Program-made: the position numbers and the translations under genes
Assembly: GCF_900156285.1 (NCBI RefSeq)
Contig: NZ_FTNC01000001.1
Span: 326,678-390,677, forward strand
DNA: 64,000 nucleotides
Direction: 5' to 3'
Source of the DNA: Halanaerobium kushneri
GTDB lineage: Bacteria > Bacillota > Halanaerobiia > Halanaerobiales > Halanaerobiaceae
The notes under the pieces: generated by a model
What the model saw: the letters and a program-made list of their open reading frames with translations, nothing else
What the model was told of the DNA's origin: nothing
Database searches by the model: none
In this document: one piece after another, positions 52,698 through 62,054 of the stretch
Layout: every line of letters begins with the position of its first letter
How positions within the stretch are numbered: position 1 is the first letter of the stretch

Positions 52698-53720
52698 TTA
52701 ATAATTTAGTTCTTTCTGTTTTTGCAGATGCTGGTCATAACTCTCTGTAAAAACATGACTGCCGTCCTCCCGGGCAAAATAAAATAAATAGTCACTTTGA
52801 GCAGGATTAATAGCTGCTTCTACAGCAAGATCTCCGGGACTGGCGATTGGAGTTGGCGGCAGATTAGATACCTGATAGGTATTATAGGGAGAATCGATTT
52901 TTAAATCATTATATAACACTCTTTTAGTTCTTTCCGGCAAAGCATATTGAACAGTAGCATCCAACTGCAGCGGCATCCCTGCCTGCAGACGGTTATAAAT
53001 AACCGAAGCAATAGTTTTATTTTCTGATTTTAGTTTCCCTTCTTCTTCAATTAAAGAAGCAATTATTAAAAGTTCATAAGCAGAATAATCCATTTTGGCA
53101 GCTGCCTCTTTAATTTGTGGCAGTCTTTTTTCTACAAAATAATTTATCAGCTCTTCAGCTATGTCACTCTCACTATAGCTGAGGGGGAAATTATAAGTTG
53201 TAGGTATAATAATTCCTTCAGCCGGATAAATCTGATCTTTACTTAAATCTGAATCAGAAAAATCCATTGGCAGTTTTAGCTCTGCAACCTGACGATTTAT
53301 TTCTCTGGCCAGTAAATCTCTCTTATATTTAGGAATCTCCAGAGCTGCAAATCTATTTAAAATTTCTTGCAGAGTAAATCCCTCCGGGATAGTAATTTTA
53401 AATATTTCTTCTTCCCCACGCTGCAGTTTATCTATAATTTTTAGAGGAGTATCGGAAGTTGAAAAGCGATAATAACCTGCTCTGAGATTATCAATCCCTT
53501 TAAATCGAAGTAATAAATAGAAAATGGTTGAAGATTTAATTACTCCTTCTTTTTCCAGTTTTTCCGCAATTGCACGACCTGTCATTCCTTTTTCAATCTC
53601 AACCAGAATTTCCTGTGGATCGAGTTCATTTATAGGCTCCATTAAAGAATAAGCCCTCAGCGAAAAACTGAGTAATATAATAAAAACTAAAAATACCAGG
53701 GCTGTTCTTTTCAACTTCAT
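52698..53720 (-). CDS. mltG: Endolytic murein transglycosylase MltG
   Basis: MltG (340 aa) cuts nascent peptidoglycan at the membrane. It has an N-terminal membrane anchor (residues 7-25), a LysM-like region (IEKGMTGRAIAEKLEKEGVI, YRFSTSDTPLKIIDKLQRGEEE) and the YceG catalytic domain with EGFTLQEILNRF, the catalytic Glu in LIIASLIEEEGKL, and LPPTPIASPGDLAVEAAINPA. It follows DUF1292 and ruvX, the usual Firmicute order. Confidence 0.94.
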   Translation of the reverse strand: MKLKRTALVFLVFIILLSFSLRAYSLMEPINELDPQEILVEIEKGMTGRAIAEKLEKEGVIKSSTIFYLLLRFKGIDNLRAGYYRFSTSDTPLKIIDKLQRGEEEIFKITIPEGFTLQEILNRFAALEIPKYKRDLLAREINRQVAELKLPMDFSDSDLSKDQIYPAEGIIIPTTYNFPLSYSESDIAEELINYFVEKRLPQIKEAAAKMDYSAYELLIIASLIEEEGKLKSENKTIASVIYNRLQAGMPLQLDATVQYALPERTKRVLYNDLKIDSPYNTYQVSNLPPTPIASPGDLAVEAAINPAQSDYLFYFAREDGSHVFTESYDQHLQKQKELNY

Positions 53721-53807
53721 ATTCTTCCTCTCATAATCTAATTCTTTAGTTTCTAAAAATTCATCCAGATAAAAGCAGGTTTTTAGCTCAGCCGGCTTAA
53801 TTAAAAA

Positions 53808-54074
53808 TTACTCCATATCTTCTATGTAAGCTGCCTGAACTTTTTCAAATTCCTCTTTTTCTTCAACAGGAATAATAATTTCTTCTTCACCCTCATTTAA
53901 AATTTTAACAACTGTTGCATCAGCATTTTCGCCCGCTCTTGCATCAACAATTATTAGATATTTAACCCCATCAATAACCAGATCATCTTCTATTATAAAA
54001 CGGCTCTCTCCGGTGCCATCTGATAAAACTAATTCCTTTTTATCTTCGTCAATCCAAAACTTACCATCACTCAT
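53808..54074 (-). CDS. DUF1292 family protein
   Basis: An 88-aa very acidic protein with the family pattern LVLSDGTGESRFIIEDDLVIDGVKYLIIVDARA and VEEKEEFEKVQAAY. DUF1292 (YrzB-like) proteins occur next to ruvX and ireB in Firmicutes; their function is unknown. It lies between ruvX and mltG as expected. Confidence 0.85.
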   Translation of the reverse strand: MSDGKFWIDEDKKELVLSDGTGESRFIIEDDLVIDGVKYLIIVDARAGENADATVVKILNEGEEEIIIPVEEKEEFEKVQAAYIEDME

Positions 54075-54122
54075 TTTAATTACCCCTTTCTTTTAATTAA
54101 CTGTTGATACTGGATAGCAATT

Positions 54123-54530
54123 TTACTGCTGATCAAGATAAGACTGCAGTATTAAAGCAGCAGCCATCTTATCAATCACCTTTTTTCTACCCTGTCTACT
54201 CACATCAGCCTCCAGCAAAATATTTTTAGCCTGACTTGTTGTTAGACGTTCATCCTGAATTATTATCGGAAGCTCAAGATTATTTTTTAAAAAGTTAACA
54301 AAAGCCTGAGTTATTTCCGCTCTTTTTCCGACTGAACCATCCATGTTATAGGGCATCCCGACAACTATTTTTTCTACAGCATATTTATCTATGTATTCTT
54401 TAATTTCTAAAAGCAGTTCCTGATGTCCGTGCATTTTGAGTGTTGACAGCGGCTGAGCTGTCCAGCCCAGAGAATCACTTACTGCAACTCCAACTCTTTT
54501 GTTACCGTAATCCAGTCCTAAAATTCTCAA
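54123..54530 (-). CDS. ruvX: Putative Holliday junction resolvase / pre-16S rRNA nuclease RuvX (YqgF)
   Basis: A 135-aa RNase H-fold nuclease. Motifs: RILGLDYGNKRVGVAVSD with the first catalytic Asp, VGMPYNMDGSVGKRA, DERLTTSQA and IDKMAAALILQSYLD with the last Asp. The start chosen is TTG at 54530, seven bases after GGAGGC; a TTG five codons earlier lies on the ribosome site. Usually it follows ireB directly; here about 4.4 kb of other genes lie between them. Confidence 0.9.
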   Translation of the reverse strand: MRILGLDYGNKRVGVAVSDSLGWTAQPLSTLKMHGHQELLLEIKEYIDKYAVEKIVVGMPYNMDGSVGKRAEITQAFVNFLKNNLELPIIIQDERLTTSQAKNILLEADVSRQGRKKVIDKMAAALILQSYLDQQ

Positions 54531-54653
54531 ATCTTTTGCCTCCAATTTTCTTTCTTCAATAAAATATTATATAATCATTTTAGTAAATAAGCAAATTTTT
54601 CAGCTTAAAGATAAGTGATTTAATCAATTTAATTTATTCTCTGGAGGCGAAAA

Positions 54654-55487
54654 ATGAACAAACCTGTTATTACTCATGTAAAAAGAAATTCGGAACCATT
54701 TAATATGGATCAAAAACATTACCACAATCTATTTGAAATTTATTATCTCTTAAAAGGTGAACGCAATTATTTTATTAATCAGCGCAGCTACCATGTGAAA
54801 AAAGGGGATCTGGTCTTAATTAATAAAAATATTCTTCATAAAACCAGCACTATTGATAGGAAAAAACCTGAACATGAAAGGATTTTAATTCAGTTTGATG
54901 AGAATCTATTTTCTTCTCTGGCAGCCGAAATGAATGCAGCAGAACTTTTTGGGATTTTTGAGAAAAAAGAAAATGTTTTAAGCCTGAATCCAGAGCAGCA
55001 GCTCTGGCTGGAAGAAGAACTATTTAAGTTAACTGCCGAATCAAAAAAAGAAAGAGATGCAGAAAATGCTTTATATATAAATTTAATTATTGCTGAAATG
55101 TTAATTTTCATTAAAAGAATTCTGGCAAAATCAACCATTCAAAATCTCAAGTATCCGGACCAGAAACATAAGAAAATTTCTGAAATTGCTGCTTATATAA
55201 GTCAGAATTACAATGAAAAATTAACTCTAGGTAGACTGGCAAAAAAATTTAATTACAGCTCTGGCTATTTAAGCCGTGTGTTTAAGGAAGTTACAGGCTT
55301 TAACTTTGTAGAATATAAAAATAATGTAAGAATAAAAGAAGCAAGCAAACTGCTTTTGCAGAGTAATCTTTCTGTTACAGAAATTGCAACCAAAGTTGGT
55401 TTTAATAACATTACTCATTTTGGCAGAATTTTTAAGAATTTTACAGATTTATCACCACTTGAATACAGAAAAGTAAAAGACCTCTAA
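54654..55487 (+). CDS. AraC-family regulator with cupin sensor domain
   Basis: A 277-aa regulator. The N-terminal cupin domain has KHYHNLFEIYYLLKGERNYFINQRSYHVKKGDLVLINKNILHKT (spanning about residues 22-65), typical of sugar-sensing AraC proteins. The C-terminal double helix-turn-helix (about 175-275) has LTLGRLAKKFNYSSGYLSRVFKEVTGFNFVEY and VTEIATKVGFNNITHFGRIFKN. It is divergent from ruvX and convergent with the ABC transporter gene; with the Gfo/Idh gene beyond, it probably controls sugar or polyol metabolism. Confidence 0.88.
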   Translation: MNKPVITHVKRNSEPFNMDQKHYHNLFEIYYLLKGERNYFINQRSYHVKKGDLVLINKNILHKTSTIDRKKPEHERILIQFDENLFSSLAAEMNAAELFGIFEKKENVLSLNPEQQLWLEEELFKLTAESKKERDAENALYINLIIAEMLIFIKRILAKSTIQNLKYPDQKHKKISEIAAYISQNYNEKLTLGRLAKKFNYSSGYLSRVFKEVTGFNFVEYKNNVRIKEASKLLLQSNLSVTEIATKVGFNNITHFGRIFKNFTDLSPLEYRKVKDL

Positions 55488-55505
55488 TCAGAGGTCTTTA
55501 GCTAG
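55474..55505 (+). terminator. Hairpin at the end of the AraC-type gene
   Basis: AAAGACCTC and GAGGTCTTT form a 9-bp stem around the stop codon region, with TTTA after it. The T run is short but the stem is strong; it can serve the convergent transcript as well. Confidence 0.65.
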
Positions 55506-55552
55506 ATAAAAAACATTTTCAGAAAATAGTTTCGAATACTAAATTTATTCAG

Positions 55553-57352
55553 TTAAGTAGTTGAGTTTTCCAGCAAATCCTCTTTTGAATATTTAATCGC
55601 CTCCTGAAACTGTTCTTTAAAATATTTTTTATAAAGGCCATTTTTCTGCAGTAATTCTTGATGACTACCTATTTCTTTAATTGCTCCTTTCTCCAAAACT
55701 ACAATTTTATCCACATTCATAATTGTAGAAAGACGATGTGCAATAATAAAAGTTGTTCTTCCTTCCATTAATTTTTCTAAAGACTCCTGGATTAAATTTT
55801 CGGATCTGGAATCAAGTGAAGAAGTGGCTTCATCAAGAATTAAAATGGAAGGGTCACTTAAAAAAGCTCTGGTAATTGTTATTCTCTGTTTTTGTCCTCC
55901 CGAAAGGCGCGCACCTCTTTCCCCGACCTCAGATTCAAAATTATTTTCCAGCTGCATAATAAAATCGTAAGCATTAGCTGCTTTAGCCGCTTTGATTATT
56001 TCTTCTTCCGCAGCATCTTTTTTCCCGTAAAGAATGTTTTCTCTAAGAGTACCGCTAAATAAAATTGCCTCCTGAAGAACTATTCCTATCTTTTCTCGCA
56101 GTGATTTTAGCTTAAATTCTCTTATGTCTTCTCCATCAATTAAGATTTTACCTGAAGATACATCATAAAAACGAGGAATCAAATTGACCAGAGAGGATTT
56201 CCCGGCTCCACTTGCCCCTACAAAAGCAGTCTTTTCTCCTTTTTCTACAGTCAAATTTATATTTTTTAAAACTTTTTCTTCCCCATTATAGGAGAAATTA
56301 ACATTTTTAAATTCTATTTTTTTCTCCATATCAACGAATTCTCGGGCATTTTCTTTTTCCTGCACCTCAGGTGTTTTATCAAAAACCTCAAAAACTCTAT
56401 CGATAGCCGCCATTGAATTCGAAAAAACAACATTTAGCCGAGAAAATCGTTCAATTGGCATATAGAACATACCCAGATAGGCATAAAAAGCTGTCATCTC
56501 ACCAATTGATAGATTACCATTAAGAATACTTATTGAAGCAAACCAGATTATAATTACAGGTGCTATTTTAATTAAAAAACCATTTAAAGCATTGTTAATA
56601 GAAGAGAGTTTAACTCGATTCATATTAAAATTAAAAAGTTTTTTAGATTTTTTTTCGAATTTTTCTTCTTCCTGTTTTTCCATTGTAAAAGCTCTAATAA
56701 CAGTTGCTCCTGATATTTTTTCCTGAACATCCCCCTGAATATTTTCGATTTCATCCTGAACCATTCTACTCGATTCTTTAACCCGCTGGCCTATAGTTTT
56801 AATTATCATTATATAAAAAGGTAGAATTGATAAACTGATCAGAGTCAGTGTTACATCCATCTTAAACATAATAATCAGCAGAAATATTAAAATAGACCCA
56901 TCAATCCAGACATTTGTCATAGCACTATTTAGCATATTCTGACAGAGCTGAATATCACTGATTAATCTGGTTACAATGGCTCCTGATTTATTTTGATCAA
57001 AATAAGAAGCAGACATTCTCTGAATATGCTTAAATAGATTATAACGAAGATCAAAAACTACACTCTGAGCCAGTTTACCTGCATATTTATGTCGAATATA
57101 AACCCCTGGAATCCAGACGAAAAAATAAAGGCCAATCATCAACGAAGAATAATAGTGGATTTTACTAATATACTCAGATTTCAGACCGACAGATATATTG
57201 CCCGCATTAACAAGGATTTCATCAACAAAATATCGCATAATCTGGGGAAAAATCATTGGCAGAACAAATTTAATTGTTCCCCCAAAAGCAGCAAATAAAA
57301 TATAATGCCAGTAAGGTTTAACATAGTTTAAAAATCTTTTAAATGAATTCAA
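55553..57352 (-). CDS. ABC transporter, fused permease and ATPase (exporter type)
   Basis: A 599-aa half-transporter working as a dimer. The membrane domain (six helices, about residues 15-305) precedes an ATPase domain with Walker A FVGASGAGKSSLVNLI, Q loop, signature LSGGQKQRITITRAFL, Walker B ILILDEATSSLD and the His switch IAHRLSTI. The start is probably a TTG at 57352 after GGAGTG; no ATG fits. Type I exporters move lipids, peptides or drugs; the substrate is not evident. It is close to a Gfo/Idh dehydrogenase gene, separated by a terminator hairpin. Confidence 0.9.
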   Translation of the reverse strand: MNSFKRFLNYVKPYWHYILFAAFGGTIKFVLPMIFPQIMRYFVDEILVNAGNISVGLKSEYISKIHYYSSLMIGLYFFVWIPGVYIRHKYAGKLAQSVVFDLRYNLFKHIQRMSASYFDQNKSGAIVTRLISDIQLCQNMLNSAMTNVWIDGSILIFLLIIMFKMDVTLTLISLSILPFYIMIIKTIGQRVKESSRMVQDEIENIQGDVQEKISGATVIRAFTMEKQEEEKFEKKSKKLFNFNMNRVKLSSINNALNGFLIKIAPVIIIWFASISILNGNLSIGEMTAFYAYLGMFYMPIERFSRLNVVFSNSMAAIDRVFEVFDKTPEVQEKENAREFVDMEKKIEFKNVNFSYNGEEKVLKNINLTVEKGEKTAFVGASGAGKSSLVNLIPRFYDVSSGKILIDGEDIREFKLKSLREKIGIVLQEAILFSGTLRENILYGKKDAAEEEIIKAAKAANAYDFIMQLENNFESEVGERGARLSGGQKQRITITRAFLSDPSILILDEATSSLDSRSENLIQESLEKLMEGRTTFIIAHRLSTIMNVDKIVVLEKGAIKEIGSHQELLQKNGLYKKYFKEQFQEAIKYSKEDLLENSTT

Positions 57353-57387
57353 TTTTATCACTCCATAATTTTTATGTCTTAATAGCA

Positions 57388-57421
57388 ATTAAGACTTCTG
57401 AAATTAATCAGAAGTCTTATC
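57388..57421 (-). terminator. Terminator after the Gfo/Idh gene
   Basis: A 9-bp stem (AGACTTCTG/CAGAAGTCT) with an 8-base loop, followed by TTAATTG on the minus strand. It lies just before the ABC transporter gene. Confidence 0.65.
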
Positions 57422-57459
57422 TACTTAATAGGGAGTTAAACTATATTTGCTAATCAAAA

Positions 57460-58734
57460 TTATTTTGTTAATCTTGATGGGAATTCTACCAAATTATCTA
57501 TCTTAATTGGCTGATCTTTTTCAATTGACCGTCTGGCTGCTATACCTGTTAAAATTGACATTGCCCCATCATAGCCACCTGCCTGTCGACCCAGTGGATC
57601 TGCTTCAGGATTTTCAAGGAAAATATCTTCTAATAAACGCTTATCTCCTCCACCATGTCCACCCTCTTCCACTTCTACATCAATTGTATAGGACTCTTCA
57701 AAAAGTGGAAAAACTTCCAGCCTGATATTATTATCCGGGGTCTGTCTTTCTAATTCTCCATCATGTCCGCTAATATAAGAAGCTTCGACAACATCCTGTT
57801 CAATTCTTCCCTCTGTTCCAATAAAGGCAACTTTATATCCCTCATAAGGTGCATAGTTATTAAGTGAATAACTTAAAAGTGCTCTGTTCTGATACCTGAC
57901 AGTCAGAGCTCTTGTATCCCAGATATTTATTTCTGGAGAGAATACACAGCGATCTCTAAAGTAGCCGTCTTCAGCTTCTGCATCCAGATAAAGAGCAGAA
58001 AGTTTATCTGAAGAACTCATATCAAGTTCAAAATTACATTGCTCCTTAACATCACAATCCTTACATCTCATTCTATACTGAAAAGTTTCTGGTTTATAAA
58101 ATCTTTTCTCACCAAAGGCAAATACTTCTTCGGGGGCTGAGTCAAGCCACCAGTTTACTAAATCAAAATGATGAGTTGCCTTGTGAACCCAGAGTGAACC
58201 TGAGTTTCTTTTTTCTCCATGCCAGCGGCGATAATAATCAGCACCATGAGTCGTATCCAGATACCAGTGAAACTCAACCATTGTCACCTCACCAATTACT
58301 CCCTCCTGCAGCATTTCCTTTACTTTAGAGCGGTAAGGTGAATAACGATAATTAAATGTAACAGTTAAATCATTACCTGTTTCTTCCATAGTATCAATTA
58401 TTTCTTGATTTTTTACTTCGTTGGTGGTCATCGGCTTTTCTGTAATCACTTTTAAATCATTTTTCAGACCCTTAATTATGTATTCATGGTGATGTGAATC
58501 TTTGGTGGTAACTACAATCCCCTCGATATTCTCTTCTGCCAGCATTTTTTCAAACTGATGCGGCTTATAGGTTGGCAGCTCAAGACCCAGTTTTTCGTTA
58601 ACATAGTCCATTCTTGTCTGATTTAAGTCAAGCAGAGCAACCAGTTCATTTTCTGCTGCTATTTTTTCATTTTCAACTAAGGCTTCATAATACATTGCTG
58701 AACGTGACCCGGTTCCAATTACTGCGTATCTCAT
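57460..58734 (-). CDS. Gfo/Idh/MocA-family oxidoreductase with a four-cysteine insert
   Basis: A 424-aa NAD(P)-dependent sugar or inositol dehydrogenase-like protein. N-terminal Rossmann motif VIGTGSRSAMYYEAL, the EKPMTTNE motif with the active-site Lys, then a C-terminal alpha/beta domain including WLDTTHGADYYRRWH and KATHHFDLVNWWLDSAPEEVF with the catalytic His region. An insert at about residues 225-270 has CKDCDVKEQC and a later Cys (RDRC), which may bind metal. The late sequence GGHGGGDKRLLEDIFL is common in this subgroup. Substrate unknown; GGGAGG precedes the ATG. Confidence 0.85.
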   Translation of the reverse strand: MRYAVIGTGSRSAMYYEALVENEKIAAENELVALLDLNQTRMDYVNEKLGLELPTYKPHQFEKMLAEENIEGIVVTTKDSHHHEYIIKGLKNDLKVITEKPMTTNEVKNQEIIDTMEETGNDLTVTFNYRYSPYRSKVKEMLQEGVIGEVTMVEFHWYLDTTHGADYYRRWHGEKRNSGSLWVHKATHHFDLVNWWLDSAPEEVFAFGEKRFYKPETFQYRMRCKDCDVKEQCNFELDMSSSDKLSALYLDAEAEDGYFRDRCVFSPEINIWDTRALTVRYQNRALLSYSLNNYAPYEGYKVAFIGTEGRIEQDVVEASYISGHDGELERQTPDNNIRLEVFPLFEESYTIDVEVEEGGHGGGDKRLLEDIFLENPEADPLGRQAGGYDGAMSILTGIAARRSIEKDQPIKIDNLVEFPSRLTK

Positions 58735-58855
58735 TATTAATTCCTCCCAAATATGATTAATTGATTATAAGCAAATTTTATATAAAAAAAAGAATAATAA
58801 CAAGACATTTATTGTTTTCCTTAGTTGATATTCAACATTTTTTGATATCTTTAGT

Positions 58856-58890
58856 TAAAAAAAGACAGCTGAGAAAATTCAGCTGCCTTA
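58856..58890 (-). terminator. Terminator after ireB
   Basis: On the minus strand GGCAGCTGA pairs with TCAGCTGTC (one G-U) and is followed by TTTTTTT. It ends the alaS-ireB transcript before the Gfo/Idh gene. Confidence 0.85.
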
Positions 58891-58904
58891 ACACTATCAT
58901 CCTG

Positions 58905-59165
58905 CTAGTTATTTAAGTAACTCCGCAGTAATTCTTCTATAATCTCATCGCGGTCAATAGTTCTAATCATTGTCCGGGCATCTTTGTAGCTTGTTATATA
59001 AGCAGGATCTCCAGAAAGTAAATATCCGACAATTTGGTTAATAGGATTATACCCTTTTTCCTCCAGGGCCTTAGAAACCTTACCCAGCACAAATGCTGCT
59101 TCACTTAATTCTTCTTTATTAATCTTAAATCTCATAGTTTTATCATTAAAATCTTCTGCGGCCAT
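58905..59165 (-). CDS. ireB: IreB-family regulatory protein (UPF0297)
   Basis: An 86-aa protein with the strongly conserved pattern [48 protein letters not shown] and [18 protein letters not shown]. In Enterococcus, IreB is a substrate of the Ser/Thr kinase IreK and affects cephalosporin resistance. The conserved Thr near the start (NDKTMRF) is the phosphorylation candidate. It follows alaS, as in most Firmicutes. ATG at 59165; a GTG three codons earlier is less likely. Confidence 0.93.
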   Translation of the reverse strand: MAAEDFNDKTMRFKINKEELSEAAFVLGKVSKALEEKGYNPINQIVGYLLSGDPAYITSYKDARTMIRTIDRDEIIEELLRSYLNN

Positions 59166-59282
59166 ATATATCACATCCCGTATTTTAATTTGCCTTATAT
59201 TATTATTTCTGCAGCCAGCTGCAAATTCCTTGTTTTTATCAGTAATTTTTACTTATAAAGCTTAATTTAATATTTTATTTAA

Positions 59283-61919
59283 TCAGCCTTCAATTTCCCT
59301 CACAATTTTTTCTACTTCTGCCAGTGCCTCAGCAGTCTTTTCTGGTTTTGAACCTCCTGCCTGGGCCATATCAGGACGTCCACCTCCACCTCCACCGGCA
59401 ATTCGGGCTACTTTTGAGATAATATCTCCAGCTTTAAATCCTTTTTTAATAAGATCATCAGTAACAGAGGCAACAAAAATAACCTTGTTCTCACCTTTAC
59501 TGGCCAGAACAATTACAGCTGAATCAATTTTATCTTTCAGCTGATCATTTAAATTTCTTAAGGCTGAATTATCAAGTCCATCCAATTCTGCTGTCAGTAA
59601 ATTTACTCCTTCTACTTCCTGCAGTTGGTCAATCAAATCGTCTTTTTTCGAACCAGCTAATTTCTGTTTTAATGCTTCCAGATCTTTTTCCAGATTTTTT
59701 TGTTCTTTCTGCAATTGTTTAACCCGCTGCAGCAAATTATCAGGCTCAGTTTTTAGTTTAGCGGCAGTCTTATTTAAAAGATCAAGTTTTGAATTAAAGT
59801 AATCAAGAGCATATTCGCCGGTTACTGCTTCAATTCTTCTTACTCCAGCAGCAATACCGCTTTCCGAAACAATTTTAAAGGCTCCGATGTCACCAGTAGC
59901 ATCAACATGGGTTCCACCACATAATTCAAGGCTGTAATTACCCATTTTAACAACTCTGACTTCTTCGCCATATTTTTCACCAAAAAGAGCAGTCGCTCCC
60001 ATCTTTTTAGCTTCATCAATATCTTTTATCTCAGTTTGAACAGAATAATTTTTCATTACTGCCTGATTTACTTTTCTTTCAATCTCATCAATTTCCTCTG
60101 CTGTAAGAGCAGAAAAGTGAGTAAAGTCAAAACGCAATCTATCTGGAGCTACCAGAGAACCTGACTGATTTACATGTTCACCTAAGACTTCTTTTAAAGC
60201 TTTATGAAGCAGATGAGTTGCCGAATGATGACGGGCAGTTGCCAGACGGCGGTTATGATATACTACTGCTTCCACAGCAGAACCAGGCTTGAGTTCACCT
60301 CTATTTACTTCTACCTGATGAACAAAAACATCAGCTTTTTTAATAGTATCCTTAACCTCTGCCTCAAAATTATCAGACTTAATTACCCCTTTGTCCCCAA
60401 TCTGACCTCCACTTTCTGCATAAAATGGAGTCTTTGCAAGAATAATCTCACCGTTTTCCCCCTTACCAAGCTTTTCGACCTTCTGCTTATCTTTGAGCAG
60501 GCCAACAACTTTAGTCTTTTCTTTGAGGGAGTGGTAACCGGTAAAGTTATCTTCCTCAATTTGAGCTTTAAACTCTGCGTATAACTTTTCTACCTCACCA
60601 CTGCTGAAAGAAGTTTCCTCTCTGGCTTCGCGAGCTCTTTTCCGCTGAGCTTCCATCTCTTTTTCAAAACCATCTTCATCAACTTTAATTCCGGCTTCGG
60701 CTGCAATATCTTCAGTCAAATCAAGCGGAAAACCATAGGTATCATAGAGGCGGAAGGCATCCTTACCGGCCAGTACTTCTTTATTTTCGGCTTCAAGTTC
60801 AGCCAGCATTTCCTCTAAAATATTTAAGCCCTGTTCCAGGGTTTTTAAGAAACTTTCTTCTTCAGATTTAAGCACATTTTTAACATGAGCCAGCTGTTTT
60901 TTTAAATCAGGAGCAACTCCCTTTACAATCTCAGCTGTTTTTTCTACTAATTTATATAAAAATGGTTCTTTAAAACCAAGTTTGCGGCCATAACGAGCAG
61001 CCCTTCTAATCAGCCGCCTAATTACATAACCCCGTCCCTCATTGGAAGGCAGAGCTCCATCTGAAATAGCAACAGAGGCTGAACGAATGTGGTCGGCAAT
61101 TACTCGATAAGCAGTAACACTCTCCTGATCCTGCTGATAGGGAATACCTGTCATTTCTACTACCTGATCGATAATCGGTTTAATTAAATCTGTTTCAAAG
61201 TTGGTTTCAGTTTCCTGCAGAATTGATGCAACCCTCTCCAGACCCATTCCGGTATCTATATTTTTATTTGGTAATTCTTTGTATTCTCCCGCCTCAGTAT
61301 AATTGTACTGAGTAAATACCAGGTTCCAGATTTCTAAATATCTGTCACCCTCACCACCGAGTACATCTTCTTTACTATCTCCAGCTTCTACACCGCGGTC
61401 ATAATGAATCTCCGAACAGGGACCACAGGGACCAGTTCCAATCTGCCAGAAATTTTCTTTTTTCCCCATGCGGACAATTCTTTCTTCCGGCAGCCCAACC
61501 TGATCATGCCAGATTTTAAAAGCTTCTTCATCTTCTCTATAAATTGTTATCCAGAGCTTATCCTGATCCAGTTCCAATACTTCTGTTACAAACTCCCAGG
61601 CCCAGGTAATGGCCTCTTCTTTAAAATAATCGCCAAAAGAAAAATTACCCAGCATCTCAAAATAGGTGTGGTGGCGGGCTGTTTTACCGACATTTTCTAT
61701 ATCATTTGTACGGATACACTTCTGGCTGGTAGCAATACGCTTTTTAGGTGGCTCAAGGCTGCCGTCAAAATAAGGCTTAAAAGGAGCCATCCCGGCATTT
61801 ATCCACAACAGACTCGGATCATTTTTGGGAATCAGCGGTGCACTATCCATAACTAAGTGACCCTTTGACTCAAAAAAATCAAGATAAGCCTGTCTTATTT
61901 CATCTCCACTTTTAATCAT
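59283..61919 (-). CDS. alaS: Alanyl-tRNA synthetase
   Basis: AlaS (878 aa), a class II synthetase with editing. Order: catalytic domain (LDFFESKGHLVMDSAPL, TSQKCIRTNDIENVG, GMGLERVASILQ motif 3), tRNA-binding helices, editing domain with HHSATHLLHKALKEVLG and CGGTHVDATGDIG (zinc ligands His, His, Cys, His), a coiled coil (about 715-765) and a C-Ala domain with Gly-rich GGGGGGRPDMAQAGG. Length is standard. GGAAGG lies upstream of the ATG. Between it and tyrS lies a large palindrome. Confidence 0.97.
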   Translation of the reverse strand: MIKSGDEIRQAYLDFFESKGHLVMDSAPLIPKNDPSLLWINAGMAPFKPYFDGSLEPPKKRIATSQKCIRTNDIENVGKTARHHTYFEMLGNFSFGDYFKEEAITWAWEFVTEVLELDQDKLWITIYREDEEAFKIWHDQVGLPEERIVRMGKKENFWQIGTGPCGPCSEIHYDRGVEAGDSKEDVLGGEGDRYLEIWNLVFTQYNYTEAGEYKELPNKNIDTGMGLERVASILQETETNFETDLIKPIIDQVVEMTGIPYQQDQESVTAYRVIADHIRSASVAISDGALPSNEGRGYVIRRLIRRAARYGRKLGFKEPFLYKLVEKTAEIVKGVAPDLKKQLAHVKNVLKSEEESFLKTLEQGLNILEEMLAELEAENKEVLAGKDAFRLYDTYGFPLDLTEDIAAEAGIKVDEDGFEKEMEAQRKRAREAREETSFSSGEVEKLYAEFKAQIEEDNFTGYHSLKEKTKVVGLLKDKQKVEKLGKGENGEIILAKTPFYAESGGQIGDKGVIKSDNFEAEVKDTIKKADVFVHQVEVNRGELKPGSAVEAVVYHNRRLATARHHSATHLLHKALKEVLGEHVNQSGSLVAPDRLRFDFTHFSALTAEEIDEIERKVNQAVMKNYSVQTEIKDIDEAKKMGATALFGEKYGEEVRVVKMGNYSLELCGGTHVDATGDIGAFKIVSESGIAAGVRRIEAVTGEYALDYFNSKLDLLNKTAAKLKTEPDNLLQRVKQLQKEQKNLEKDLEALKQKLAGSKKDDLIDQLQEVEGVNLLTAELDGLDNSALRNLNDQLKDKIDSAVIVLASKGENKVIFVASVTDDLIKKGFKAGDIISKVARIAGGGGGGRPDMAQAGGSKPEKTAEALAEVEKIVREIEG

Positions 61920-62054
61920 TAAAACCTTCCTCTCTATAAATTTATTTCTTTCTCTCAGATATTAATCTCCACGACGCTTTTCATTGAGAATTAATTATGG
62001 ATTGTTCTCCTAATAACTGCTGCCGCTGAAATTAAATTAGTTATATTAAAGTAT

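Noticed and set aside
59200..59225. Hairpin TGCAG-CTGG-CTGCA between alaS and ireB as terminator
   Set aside because: Short stem and no T run; alaS and ireB are likely co-transcribed.
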